From Polaromonas sp. (lineage in GTDB: Bacteria > Pseudomonadota > Gammaproteobacteria > Burkholderiales > Burkholderiaceae_C), in assembly GCA_030683705.1 (NCBI GenBank), contig JAUXPP010000141.1, positions 52,495 through 116,494 on the forward strand: 64,000 bases of DNA, read 5' to 3'. The notes below the pieces were generated by a model that saw only the letters and a program-made list of their open reading frames with translations, searched no databases and was not told the DNA's origin. This document shows, piece after piece, positions 1 through 8,455 of this stretch (within the stretch, counting starts at the first letter, position 1; each line of letters opens with the position of its first letter). The position numbers and the translations under genes are program-made.

Positions 1-2
1 GG

Positions 3-389
3 CGCTATTTCTGGATAGAAGACGCGTTGGCCGAGGTCGACCAGCATGAGCGCTCCGCGTCCGCCGCTTGGGACAAAGTCACGGGCGGCAATACGGACGA
101 CGGGTCGTTGCTGACCCTGTTCCTGTGCCTGGCCGCAGGCGCCGCGCCCAAAACATTGCTGAGCGAAAAAAGCGCCACGGCGCTGCTGCGCAAGATCCGC
201 AAGTCCGGTTTCCACCCCGCGCTGGTACGGCAGTACATCGGAGACCACGCGCCGGCGCAGCACCAGGACGCGTATGCCAGCCTGTGGGAGGCCTTTGTCG
301 ACGAGGCGCAGGCCACGCTGGAGAGTGATGCGGTGCACTCGCTGAGCGACGCGCTGGCCTTGTTGCGGCGCGAATGCCATGTGAGCTGA
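3..389 (+). CDS. hypothetical protein, C-terminal part (5' end outside window)
   Basis: Frame open from the window start to TGA at 387-389; no recognised family. Confidence 0.5.
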   Translation, partial: RYFWIEDALAEVDQHERSASAAWDKVTGGNTDDGSLLTLFLCLAAGAAPKTLLSEKSATALLRKIRKSGFHPALVRQYIGDHAPAQHQDAYASLWEAFVDEAQATLESDAVHSLSDALALLRRECHVS

Positions 390-426
390 GGCGGGTTGCG
401 CCCTGCGTGGCGAACCACGTTTTCCC

Positions 427-487
427 TTAAGCCATTTCGGGCTCCAGCACTCTTCCGGTCAGCGTGAGCAGCTATTGAATTAATAGC
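427..487 (+). repeat. Element A (short palindromic dispersed repeat), intergenic copy
   Basis: taagccatttcgggctccagcac...agcgtgagcaGCTATTGAATTAATAGC; aligns with copies at 6244, 24991 and 41398. Confidence 0.75.
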
Positions 488-587
488 GGAGACTGTCAGC
501 CAGGACTGGATCCGGGATCCATGTTGGCGATCCTCCAACCGTTCGGGCTGAGCCTGTCGAAGCCGTCTCTTTCTCAACTTTTTTGGT

Positions 588-1042
588 GTGCGCATGTCTG
601 TTGGCCGGGGGTTGCCCGGCGGCAACTCACTTTCTTTTGCTTCGCCAAAAGAAAGTAAGCAAAGAAAAGGCGACCCTGCTGTCTGCGACCCTCCTTCGCT
701 GACGCTGCGGAGGGCAACCTGCGGTGCTCGGTCCAGCCGGGGTCGAGCTCGAACTCGCCTTCGGCTCAAACAATCGCTCGCCCTGATCCGTCTGGCCCTG
801 CGCTCCTCGGCGCATACAGAAGGGTGGGCAGAAACCAATACCGGAGACAAAGTCCGGAGCAGAAGAAGCGCGCAGCGCCTCTTCTGCGGGATTCTCAACG
901 AACGGTCATGTGTGCACGCGAGCGCAGCGCACGCGGCCACATGAAGTCCCCCTCCATCGCCCAGCGGGGCGAGGGAGGGGCTAGGGGTGGGAGTGGGGAG
1001 TTGAAACTACTGTCCCTGGCGAGCCGGGGACGGAGCGTGATG
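588..1042 (+). repeat. Long dispersed intergenic repeat (Element C), copy 1
   Basis: Near-identical, in inverted orientation, to about 16128-16575; includes ACTTTCTTTTG..CAAAAGAAAGT hairpin and a 13-bp arm hairpin at 859-887. Confidence 0.85.
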
Positions 1043-1074
1043 CCGGATTCAGGCTCTGCATCCGGAGACGGACT

Positions 1075-2130
1075 TCAAAGAATCCGGTTAAACCACAGCA
1101 GCGACAAGCTCGCCGACATCAGCGCCAGCAGCGCGGCGCCCAGTGCCAGCAGGCCGGAGATCTCGGTTTCCTTCTTCTCGACGGTCAGCCGGGAACTCAG
1201 GGTTTCATACACCTTCTTCAGGTCGGCCGCGGTGCCGGCATAGAAATACTCGGCCTGGGTTTTGGTGGCGATGGCCTTGAGGGTTTCCTCATCGAGCTTG
1301 ACGCGCATGGACCAACCCTCGAAGCCGATGGTTTCGCCATCGACCGTGCCCACCCCCACCGTGTAGATGCGCACGCCGCGGTCGGCGGCCATCTTGGCGG
1401 CTTCCAGCGAGTCGACGCCGGTGGTGCGCTGTCCGTCGGTCAGCAAAATGATCGCGGCGGAACCGTAGGAGCCCGGCGCCACCGGCGTGAATTCCTTTTT
1501 CGGCTCCTTGGGCGCCTGGTCGATGGCGATGCCGCTGCTGCGGTTGCGGCCGTAAGTCAGCGACGCGAGATCGATGCCGGCGTCGGGAAACAGCTCACCG
1601 AGCGACACCACGATGGCATTGCCGATGGCGGTGGCCCGCTGCAACTGGAACTTGTCGATGGCCGCGACCAGGTCTTCGCGGCTCAAGGTGGCTGGTTGCA
1701 CCACCGAGGCGGTGCCGGCGAAAGCCACGATGCCGACGCGCACGCTGCGCGGCAGTTCGGCCAGGAAGGCCTTGGCGGCGTTTTGCGAGGCCACCAGCCG
1801 GTTCGGCTGCACGTCGGTGGCGCGCATGCTGCCCGACACGTCCATGGCCAGGATGATGGTTTCCTGCTGCGAGGGCAGGGTGATCACCGCAAACGGCCGC
1901 GACGCGGCCAGCAGCATGGCGGCCATGGCCAGCAGGAACAGCAGCGGCGGGATGTGGCGCCGCAAGGTCTGGCCGCTGCCCATGGCTTCGCGCACGATGG
2001 ACAGGCTGGCGTAACGCAGCGCCATTTTCTTCTTGCGCCGCAGCAGCCAGACATAAACGGCGACCAGCAGCGGCAGGGTCAGCAGCAGCCACAGGAACTG
2101 CGGCCAGAGAAAGGTGACGGGTGCGTTCAT
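1075..2130 (-). CDS. VWA domain-containing protein (BatA-like)
   Basis: MIDAS-like DVSGS motif in 'ILAMDVSGSMRATDV', TM segments at both ends; beside DUF58 and MoxR genes. Confidence 0.85.
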   Translation of the reverse strand: MNAPVTFLWPQFLWLLLTLPLLVAVYVWLLRRKKKMALRYASLSIVREAMGSGQTLRRHIPPLLFLLAMAAMLLAASRPFAVITLPSQQETIILAMDVSGSMRATDVQPNRLVASQNAAKAFLAELPRSVRVGIVAFAGTASVVQPATLSREDLVAAIDKFQLQRATAIGNAIVVSLGELFPDAGIDLASLTYGRNRSSGIAIDQAPKEPKKEFTPVAPGSYGSAAIILLTDGQRTTGVDSLEAAKMAADRGVRIYTVGVGTVDGETIGFEGWSMRVKLDEETLKAIATKTQAEYFYAGTAADLKKVYETLSSRLTVEKKETEISGLLALGAALLALMSASLSLLWFNRIL

Positions 2131-2154
2131 GGAGAGGTCTCCTGCGGGCCGCGC

Positions 2155-3177
2155 TCAGGCGGCCGCCTTGAGGTGGTCAGGCAGCTTGCGCTGGCCCTTG
2201 CCGGCAGCGCCCGAGGCCTGGCCGCGGCGCTTGCGTAGTTCGGTAAAACGCATGATGGCGTCCACCAGGTCGCCGTCGGTGGACAGCTCCAGCGCGTCCA
2301 CGCCGGCGCGCGCGAGCGCCTGCCGCAGCTCGGCCTCGCGCTGCGCGGCGATGCGCGCAAAACGCTTGCGAAAACCGGCGTCATGGGTGTCGACCAGCAA
2401 CTGCGCGCCGGTTTCTGCGTCGCGGATGGGAATCAGGCCGAGATCGGGCAGTTCCAGTTCCAGCGGGTCGAGCAGGCGCACTGCCACCACTTCATGGCGC
2501 TGCGCCAGCTGGCCCAGGGTCTTTTCCCAGCCGGGCTCGCTGATGAAGTCCGACACCACAAACACGGTGGAGCGCCGGCGCAGCATCCTGGCGGCCGAGC
2601 GCAGCAAGTCGTCGAGACGCGTGGTGTCGGTCCCGGTGCTTTCGGGGCGGGTTTGCATCGCGTGCAGCATGTGCAGCACATGCGGCCGTCCGCCGCGTGC
2701 CGGCAGCACGGTGTCGACGCCGCTGCCGTACAACATGGCGCCGACGCGGTTGCCATGGCGCGTCAGCAAACGCGACAGCACGGTGACAAACTCTGCCGAG
2801 ACCTGGCTCTTGCGCTGGTTGCCGGAGCCGAAATCGACCGAGGGGCTCAGGTCCAGCAAAAACCAGCTGGCCATTTCGCGGTCTTCGGTGAACACGCGCA
2901 CATGCGGCGACTGCTGGCGTGCGGTGACGTTCCAGTCGATGTGGCGCACGTCGTCATGCAGCTGGTATTCGCGCAGGTCGGCCAGGTCCATGCCGGTGCC
3001 GCGCATCAGGGTCCGGTAGTCGCCCTGCAACAAACCGTCGAGCCGGCGCAGCACCGTCCACTCGAGGCGGCGCAAGACATGTTCGGCGCCCGCCAGCGGC
3101 TGGGCCGGTGCCCGAACGGGTACTTCGGCAGCTTCGGGCTGGGCGGATTTGCGGAACCAGTTTTTCATGTCGGTCAA
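2155..3177 (-). CDS. DUF58 domain-containing protein
   Basis: 'GDYRTLMRGTGMDLADLREYQLHDDVRHIDWNVTARQQSPHVRVF' is the DUF58 signature; gene context. Confidence 0.85.
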   Translation of the reverse strand: MTDMKNWFRKSAQPEAAEVPVRAPAQPLAGAEHVLRRLEWTVLRRLDGLLQGDYRTLMRGTGMDLADLREYQLHDDVRHIDWNVTARQQSPHVRVFTEDREMASWFLLDLSPSVDFGSGNQRKSQVSAEFVTVLSRLLTRHGNRVGAMLYGSGVDTVLPARGGRPHVLHMLHAMQTRPESTGTDTTRLDDLLRSAARMLRRRSTVFVVSDFISEPGWEKTLGQLAQRHEVVAVRLLDPLELELPDLGLIPIRDAETGAQLLVDTHDAGFRKRFARIAAQREAELRQALARAGVDALELSTDGDLVDAIMRFTELRKRRGQASGAAGKGQRKLPDHLKAAA

Positions 3178-3208
3178 TGCAACTCAGTGCGGAGCGCGAG
3201 GGCCACAG

Positions 3209-4219
3209 TCAAGCTGCCAATTTCTCATGCTCGAGTGGCCGCGCCGGCGCCGGCACCCTGGCCATGATTTTGGCGACCACGGTGTCGGCGTCCAGCCCTT
3301 CGGACAAGGCTTCGTAAGAAAGCACCAGGCGGTGCCGCAACACGTCCGGCACCAGGTCGGTCATGTCTTCCGGCAGGGCGTAGGTACGGCCGCGCAGCAT
3401 GGCCAGCGCCCGTGCACCTTCGGTCAGGTTGATGGTGGCGCGCGGGCTGGCGCCGAAAGTGATGAAGCGCTCCAGCTCCTTGAGGCCGTGTTTTTCCGGC
3501 GTGCGGGTGGCCGACACCAGGCGCACCGCATACTGGATCAGCGAGGGGTCCACATACACGCGCCGGCATTCGCGCTGCAGCTCGGCCAGTTGCGTGGTGG
3601 TCGCCACGCTGGAGACCGCCACGGCCGGCCCGATCACGCGCTGGACGATGACGAACTCTTCCTCGTCGGTCGGGTAATCCACCAGCACCTTCATCATGAA
3701 ACGGTCCACCTGCGCCTCGGGCAGCGGATAGGTGCCCTCGGTCTCGATCGGGTTTTGCGTCGCCATGACCAGAAATGGCTCGGGAACCTTGTGCGTCTCA
3801 CCGGCAATCGTCACCTGGCGCTCCTGCATGACTTCGAGCAGCGCGCTTTGCACCTTGGCCGGCGCGCGGTTGATCTCGTCGGCCAGCAACAGGTTGGTGA
3901 AGACCGGGCCCAGCGAGGTGCTGAAGTCGCCGGTTTTCTGGTTGTAAATACGAGTGCCCACCAGATCCGCCGGCACCAGGTCGGGGGTGAACTGGATGCG
4001 CTTGAAATTGCCCTGGATGGTGTTGGCCAGGGTCTTGACGGTCAGGGTCTTGGCCAGGCCGGGCACACCCTCGACCAGCAGGTGGCCCTGGGCCAGGATG
4101 GCGACCATCACGCGTTCCAGGAAGCGGTCCTGGCCGACCACGACGCGTTTGACCTCGTAGAGGATCTGCTCCATCAGTTGCGCGGTGTGGGCGTCCTGCG
4201 AGGATGTCTGGGTTTGCAT
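3209..4219 (-). CDS. MoxR family AAA ATPase
   Basis: 'GHLLVEGVPGLAKT', 'LLADEINRAPAKVQSALLEVMQE', 'ATQNPIETEGTYPLPEAQ'. Confidence 0.92.
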   Translation of the reverse strand: MQTQTSSQDAHTAQLMEQILYEVKRVVVGQDRFLERVMVAILAQGHLLVEGVPGLAKTLTVKTLANTIQGNFKRIQFTPDLVPADLVGTRIYNQKTGDFSTSLGPVFTNLLLADEINRAPAKVQSALLEVMQERQVTIAGETHKVPEPFLVMATQNPIETEGTYPLPEAQVDRFMMKVLVDYPTDEEEFVIVQRVIGPAVAVSSVATTTQLAELQRECRRVYVDPSLIQYAVRLVSATRTPEKHGLKELERFITFGASPRATINLTEGARALAMLRGRTYALPEDMTDLVPDVLRHRLVLSYEALSEGLDADTVVAKIMARVPAPARPLEHEKLAA

Positions 4220-4231
4220 GGGTGAGGGTCC

Positions 4232-5143
4232 TTAGAAAGGGGTCAGGCCGACGGCCGAGGCGGCGTTTTCAATCGGCACCGCAAAGGCGATGCCGACAAA
4301 GCTGCGCTGCTGGTTGGGATTGAGGATGGCGGTGACGATGCCGACCACCTCGCCGTCCATGGTGACCAGCGGGCCGCCCGAGTTGCCGGGGTTGGCGGCC
4401 GCGTCGAACTGGATCAGGTTGCGGATGTCCTGCTTGCCTTCGGGCGAGCGGAAGGTGCGTTTGAGGCCGGAGATCACGCCCGAGGAGGCCGAAGGGCCGA
4501 TGCCAAAGGGGTAGCCCACCGCCAGCACATGGTCGCCGGGTGCCAGGTCGCCGGTGGAGCGCATGGTGGCGGCAATCATGTCGTCCGGGATCTTGTGCGC
4601 CTGCAGCACGGCCAGGTCGTTCTCCGGTTGCAGGCCGGTGATGTGCGCGGTCGACTCCAGCCCGTCGGAAAACACCACCTTGATGCTTTGCGCGCCCTGC
4701 ACCACATGCAGGTTGGTCAGGATGATGCCCTTGTCGACAATCACCACGCCGGTGCCGACGCCGTATTCCACGTCTTCCTTGCCGTCCTTGCTTTTGCCAT
4801 AAGACATGACACGCACCACCGAGGGGCGGATGGTTTCGTAGGCTTTGGCGACGGCGGACGGCAACTGGGTGGTTTCCAGGGTCTTGAGCACCGCGGCATT
4901 GATGTCGTCCTGGGTCAGCTTGCGCGGCATGGGCCGCAGCGACAGCGTCAGGCTCAGGCACAACAGGGCGGCCAGGACCACCAGTGCCGACCACAGCAGG
5001 CGCGGATTCGAGAGCGAGAAAAAGCGGGGGGCGGATGCACTGGGCGGTGCCGGCGTGCCCGGCGCTGCGACATCGGGGCGCTGTTCGCGCGCCGTGTCCG
5101 TGGAGGGTCTGCTGGAGCTGCTGTAGCGGGCGGGCCTGCGCAT
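4232..5143 (-). CDS. trypsin-like serine protease (S1C/HtrA-like, membrane-anchored, no PDZ seen)
   Basis: 'ILTNLHVV', 'NDLAVL', 'DAAANPGNSGGPLVTMDGEVVGI'; N-terminal TM segment. Confidence 0.85.
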   Translation of the reverse strand: MRRPARYSSSSRPSTDTAREQRPDVAAPGTPAPPSASAPRFFSLSNPRLLWSALVVLAALLCLSLTLSLRPMPRKLTQDDINAAVLKTLETTQLPSAVAKAYETIRPSVVRVMSYGKSKDGKEDVEYGVGTGVVIVDKGIILTNLHVVQGAQSIKVVFSDGLESTAHITGLQPENDLAVLQAHKIPDDMIAATMRSTGDLAPGDHVLAVGYPFGIGPSASSGVISGLKRTFRSPEGKQDIRNLIQFDAAANPGNSGGPLVTMDGEVVGIVTAILNPNQQRSFVGIAFAVPIENAASAVGLTPF

Positions 5144-5267
5144 CCGTGTCACCTGTAGATATGATTTTCTGGACTGACAAATGCACGGTATCACGTCTTG
5201 TGCATCCCTGCATATAGTTCGGTCATCCGCGGGGATATTGCCGCAGCGCTTGAGGCATCATTGGCCC

Positions 5268-6119
5268 ATGCCTGTCTGGATAGATACCCACTGCCACCTC
5301 GATGCGGCCGAGTTCGCGGGCGACCGCGCCGCGATGCGCGGCCGGGCGGAGGCGGCCGGGGTGACCCTGTGTGTGTTGCCGGCGGTCGGCGTCTTCAACT
5401 TCGCTGCGGTGCGGGAACTGGCGCACCAGTTTGGCGACAGTTATGCGCTGGGCATTCACCCGCTGTACGTCAAGCAGGCCACTGACGGCGATCTGGCGCT
5501 GCTGGATGCCGAACTGGCTGAGCGAAGGGCCGACCCGCGGCTGGTGGCGGTGGGCGAAATCGGGCTCGATTATTTTGTGCCCGAACTCAATGAAAGCCCG
5601 CTGCGCGAACGCCAGGAGTTTTTCTACCGCGAGCAGCTCAAGCTGGCGCGCAAGCACGGCCTGCCGGTGATCCTGCATGTGCGCCGTTCGGCCGACCGGC
5701 TGCTCAAACACCTGCGGGACCTGGCGCCACCCGGCGGGGCCTGGCAAGGCCTGGGCCACGCCTTCAACGGCAGTGACCAGCAGGCCGGCGAATTCATCAA
5801 GCTGGGCCTGAAGCTCGGATTCGGCGGCGCCGTGACCTTCGAGCGCGCGCTGCAGTTGCGGCGGCTGGCGGCAGAACTGCCGCTGTCGGCCCTGGTGATG
5901 GAAACCGACGCGCCGGACATCGCGCCGCACTGGCTCTACGCCACGGCCGAGCAGCGGGCCCAGGGCCAGGCGCAGGGCCGCAACGAGCCGGCCGAGCTGC
6001 CGCGGATTGCGGCCGTGGTGGCGCGCTTGCGCGGCATGACGACCGATGCCCTGGCCGCCGCGACCACCGCGAATGCGCTGGCGGCCCTGCCCAGGCTGCA
6101 GAAGCTGCTGCCATGCTGA
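5268..6119 (+). CDS. TatD family hydrolase
   Basis: 'WIDTHCHLD', 'AVGEIGLDYF', 'LVMETDAPDIAPHWL'. Confidence 0.9.
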   Translation: MPVWIDTHCHLDAAEFAGDRAAMRGRAEAAGVTLCVLPAVGVFNFAAVRELAHQFGDSYALGIHPLYVKQATDGDLALLDAELAERRADPRLVAVGEIGLDYFVPELNESPLRERQEFFYREQLKLARKHGLPVILHVRRSADRLLKHLRDLAPPGGAWQGLGHAFNGSDQQAGEFIKLGLKLGFGGAVTFERALQLRRLAAELPLSALVMETDAPDIAPHWLYATAEQRAQGQAQGRNEPAELPRIAAVVARLRGMTTDALAAATTANALAALPRLQKLLPC

Positions 6120-6790
6120 CCGGCCTGCCGCCGCTGGTGTCGCCGCGGACCCGGCTCCTCATCCTCGGCAGCTTTCCGGGCCTTGCCTCACTGGCGGCGC
6201 AACAATATTATGGCCATCCGCAGAACCAGTTCTGGAAGATTCTGCAAGCCATTTGGCCCTCCAGCCCAATGCCGACAGGCGTAGACAGCTATAAAAATCG
6301 TAGCGACTGGCTGCTCGACAAACAGCTGGGCGTGTGGGATGTGTATGCCGCCTGCGAGCGAGATGGCAGCCTGGACAGCGAAATCCGCCGGCCGGTGCTC
6401 AATGATTTCGCCGGGCTGCGGCAGCTGTGCCCGCAGCTCGAAGCGATCGCCCACAATGGCAGCGAGAGTTTCAAGCACGCTGGAAGGGTGTGCGCCCTGC
6501 TGGCGGAGGTTCCAGCGGACGTGCGCCGCGCAGGGCCGCCCCAAGCAAGCACAGCCCCCTCGGGGGGCAGCGTCTTACACGAAGTGAAAAGCGTGGGGGT
6601 CAAAGCCTTCCGCGCCGGGCCGCCCCAAGCAAGCACAGCCCCCTCTGGGGGCAGCGTATTACACGAAGTGAAAAGCGTGGGGGTCCAGTTCTATAAGTTG
6701 CCGTCCACCAGCCCCGCCAACGCGTCCTGGTCGTTCGAGCGCAAACTGGCTGCGTGGCGCGAAGTCTTGGACAAGCACGGCCTGCCGTGA
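6113..6790 (+). CDS. uracil-DNA glycosylase superfamily protein (DNA-deoxyinosine glycosylase type) carrying in-frame repeat insertions
   Basis: 'LILGSFPGLASLAAQQYYGHPQNQFWKIL', 'LGVWDVYAACERDGSLDSEI', 'IAHNGSESF', 'LPSTSPANASWSFERKL'; overlaps end of tatD. Confidence 0.85.
   Translation: MLTGLPPLVSPRTRLLILGSFPGLASLAAQQYYGHPQNQFWKILQAIWPSSPMPTGVDSYKNRSDWLLDKQLGVWDVYAACERDGSLDSEIRRPVLNDFAGLRQLCPQLEAIAHNGSESFKHAGRVCALLAEVPADVRRAGPPQASTAPSGGSVLHEVKSVGVKAFRAGPPQASTAPSGGSVLHEVKSVGVQFYKLPSTSPANASWSFERKLAAWREVLDKHGLP
6244..6304 (+). repeat. Element A copy inside the glycosylase CDS
   Basis: caagccatttggccctccagcccaatgccgacaggcgtagacaGCTATaaaaatcgTAGC, aligned with 427-487. Confidence 0.7.
6533..6601 (+). 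repeat. Element B copy 1 (tandem unit 1)
   Basis: gggccgccccaagcaagcacagccccctcggggggcagcgtcttacacgaagtgaaaagcgtgggggtc. Confidence 0.85.
6617..6685 (+). repeat. Element B copy 2 (tandem unit 2, 84-nt period)
   Basis: gggccgccccaagcaagcacagccccctctgggggcagcgtattacacgaagtgaaaagcgtgggggtc; nearly identical to unit 1. Confidence 0.85.
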
Positions 6791-6833
6791 TCCGACCCCG
6801 GCAGGAGCGCCGTGGCCGGCGCGGGCGGTGGGT

Positions 6834-7448
6834 TCAGGTGATAGGCCCGATGGCGTTGACGAGCTGGCGGTAGTCGGATTCGTTGAGCACGAAGTCACCG
6901 CGGTCCCAGGCCAGCCCGCGCTGCATGCCATCCGTCTTGACGACCGTCAGGCGCGTGACGTGTGGTTCGTGGATGCCGACCAGGTTGACGGCCGGATTGA
7001 AAGCCAGGAACACACCGCGCAAGGGCGCCTGCCGGCGATTGCGCCGCTGCCCGTTCTCCATGTGGAACTGTCCCCATTCCTTCATGCACCAGGGGCTGTC
7101 GCGGTACTCGTCCGTGTACACAAAAATCATCACTTGCGCTTCCAGCATGGCGATCTTGTACATCTTGTTCCAGTCGGATTTCATCGCCCCGATGGGCCGC
7201 GCACCTGTGGGGGAAACCATGTGCGGCCGCATGTCCAGCGACACGCTCGCCACCCCTTCGGGCGCGATGTCGTTTTGCGCAAATGTTTTGGCGTGGCGCG
7301 TGGCGCCGGACCGGGCCACCACCGAGTCCATGTAGACCGCGTCGACCTGGTACAGGTTGTACTGTTTCATCAGGCGGTCGCGCAGCCAGTTGGCGAAATT
7401 GGCGCCGTGGTTGGCCATGGCGAAACTGAGCAGGATTTTTGTGGACAC
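6834..7448 (-). CDS. TIR-like domain protein (putative)
   Basis: GTG start after GAGGA; 'KILLSFAMANHGANFANWLRDRL', 'VYMDSV', 'AQVMIFVYTDEYRDSPWCMKEWGQF' resemble TIR strand A, box 2 region and S-x-W-C-x-x-E-W. Confidence 0.55.
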   Translation of the reverse strand: MSTKILLSFAMANHGANFANWLRDRLMKQYNLYQVDAVYMDSVVARSGATRHAKTFAQNDIAPEGVASVSLDMRPHMVSPTGARPIGAMKSDWNKMYKIAMLEAQVMIFVYTDEYRDSPWCMKEWGQFHMENGQRRNRRQAPLRGVFLAFNPAVNLVGIHEPHVTRLTVVKTDGMQRGLAWDRGDFVLNESDYRQLVNAIGPIT

Positions 7449-7667
7449 CGGTGTTTCCTCCCCCTTCAATGCGCTGCATTATGGAAAAGTCGGCTGGTGC
7501 GGTCAAATTTCCGGGGGGCGGCGTGGCGGCGCCATGCAGATCGCCATGATTGCCGGGATCCGGCCGGTGGCTACACTTTGAGGCTTTGACGCTGATCGTG
7601 AACAGTCACGCTGTTCCGGGCAGGCCGACCGCCCGGCTGCGTTCCGCGCCAGTATCCGGATTGAACC

Positions 7668-8441
7668 ATGGCCCGCAAAGAAATCAGCAAGCACCCTCCC
7701 CGGGAAGACCTGCCCGAGGTCAATTTTTCCGATTTCGGCGACATCCGTTACCTGCACCTGGGCACCGAGTGGGTCCAGGGCTCGATGTTGCTGGACAAAC
7801 CCTTTGACATCGAGCTCGAGTACGTCCAGCGCATGATGGCCTGGCTGCTGTTTGTCGCGCCTGAGCAGGTGGCCTCGCGCCATGCCATGCAGCTGGGCCT
7901 GGGCTCGGCCGCGCTGACCAAGTTCTGCTACAAAAAGCTGAAGATGAAAACCACCGCCGTGGAACTCAACCCGCAGGTGATTGCCGCCTGCCGGCTGTGG
8001 TTCAAGCTGCCCAAGGACGATGCGCGCCTGCAGGTGATCCTGGCCGACGCGGCCGAGGAAATCCGCCATCCCCTGCACCGGGGCCGGGTCGATGTCTTGC
8101 AGGTGGACCTGTACGACCATGAAGCGGCGGCGCCCGTGCTCGACAGCGAGGCCTTTTACGCCGATTGCCGCGACGCGCTCAGCGAAGACGGCGTGATGAC
8201 GGTCAACCTGTTCGGCCGCGATTCCAGCTACCTGCGCTCTCTGGAAAAAATCGCTGAAGCGTTTGGTCCGGAATCGGTCTGGGCCTTCAAGCCGACGCGC
8301 GAAGGCAACACGGTTGTGGCGGCGCAACGCGAGCCGACCCGGCCTGATCGCCCCGAGTTGGTGCAAAGGGCCGACGAGATCGAATCGCGTTTTGGCCTGC
8401 CCGCCAAAAAATGGCTGCGCCTGTTCAAGCCTGTCTGCTGA
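7668..8441 (+). CDS. spermidine synthase-like methyltransferase-fold protein
   Basis: 'GLGSAALTKFCYKK...TTAVELNPQVI', 'DVLQVDLYDHEAAAPVLDSEAFYADCRDALSEDGVMTVNLF'. Confidence 0.75.
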   Translation: MARKEISKHPPREDLPEVNFSDFGDIRYLHLGTEWVQGSMLLDKPFDIELEYVQRMMAWLLFVAPEQVASRHAMQLGLGSAALTKFCYKKLKMKTTAVELNPQVIAACRLWFKLPKDDARLQVILADAAEEIRHPLHRGRVDVLQVDLYDHEAAAPVLDSEAFYADCRDALSEDGVMTVNLFGRDSSYLRSLEKIAEAFGPESVWAFKPTREGNTVVAAQREPTRPDRPELVQRADEIESRFGLPAKKWLRLFKPVC

Positions 8442-8455
8442 GTTAAAGTGCCCCC

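Noticed and set aside
5-1243. ORFs 5-940 (-), 588-944 (+), 627-815 (-), 824-1243 (+) and 16071-16699 (+)
   Set aside because: They are translations of the 0.45-kb dispersed repeat and flanks; similar peptides arise only because the DNA is repeated.
6533-6685. The tandem 84-nt units as a CRISPR array
   Set aside because: Only two units, translated in frame, no CRISPR-like repeat/spacer sizes and no cas genes.
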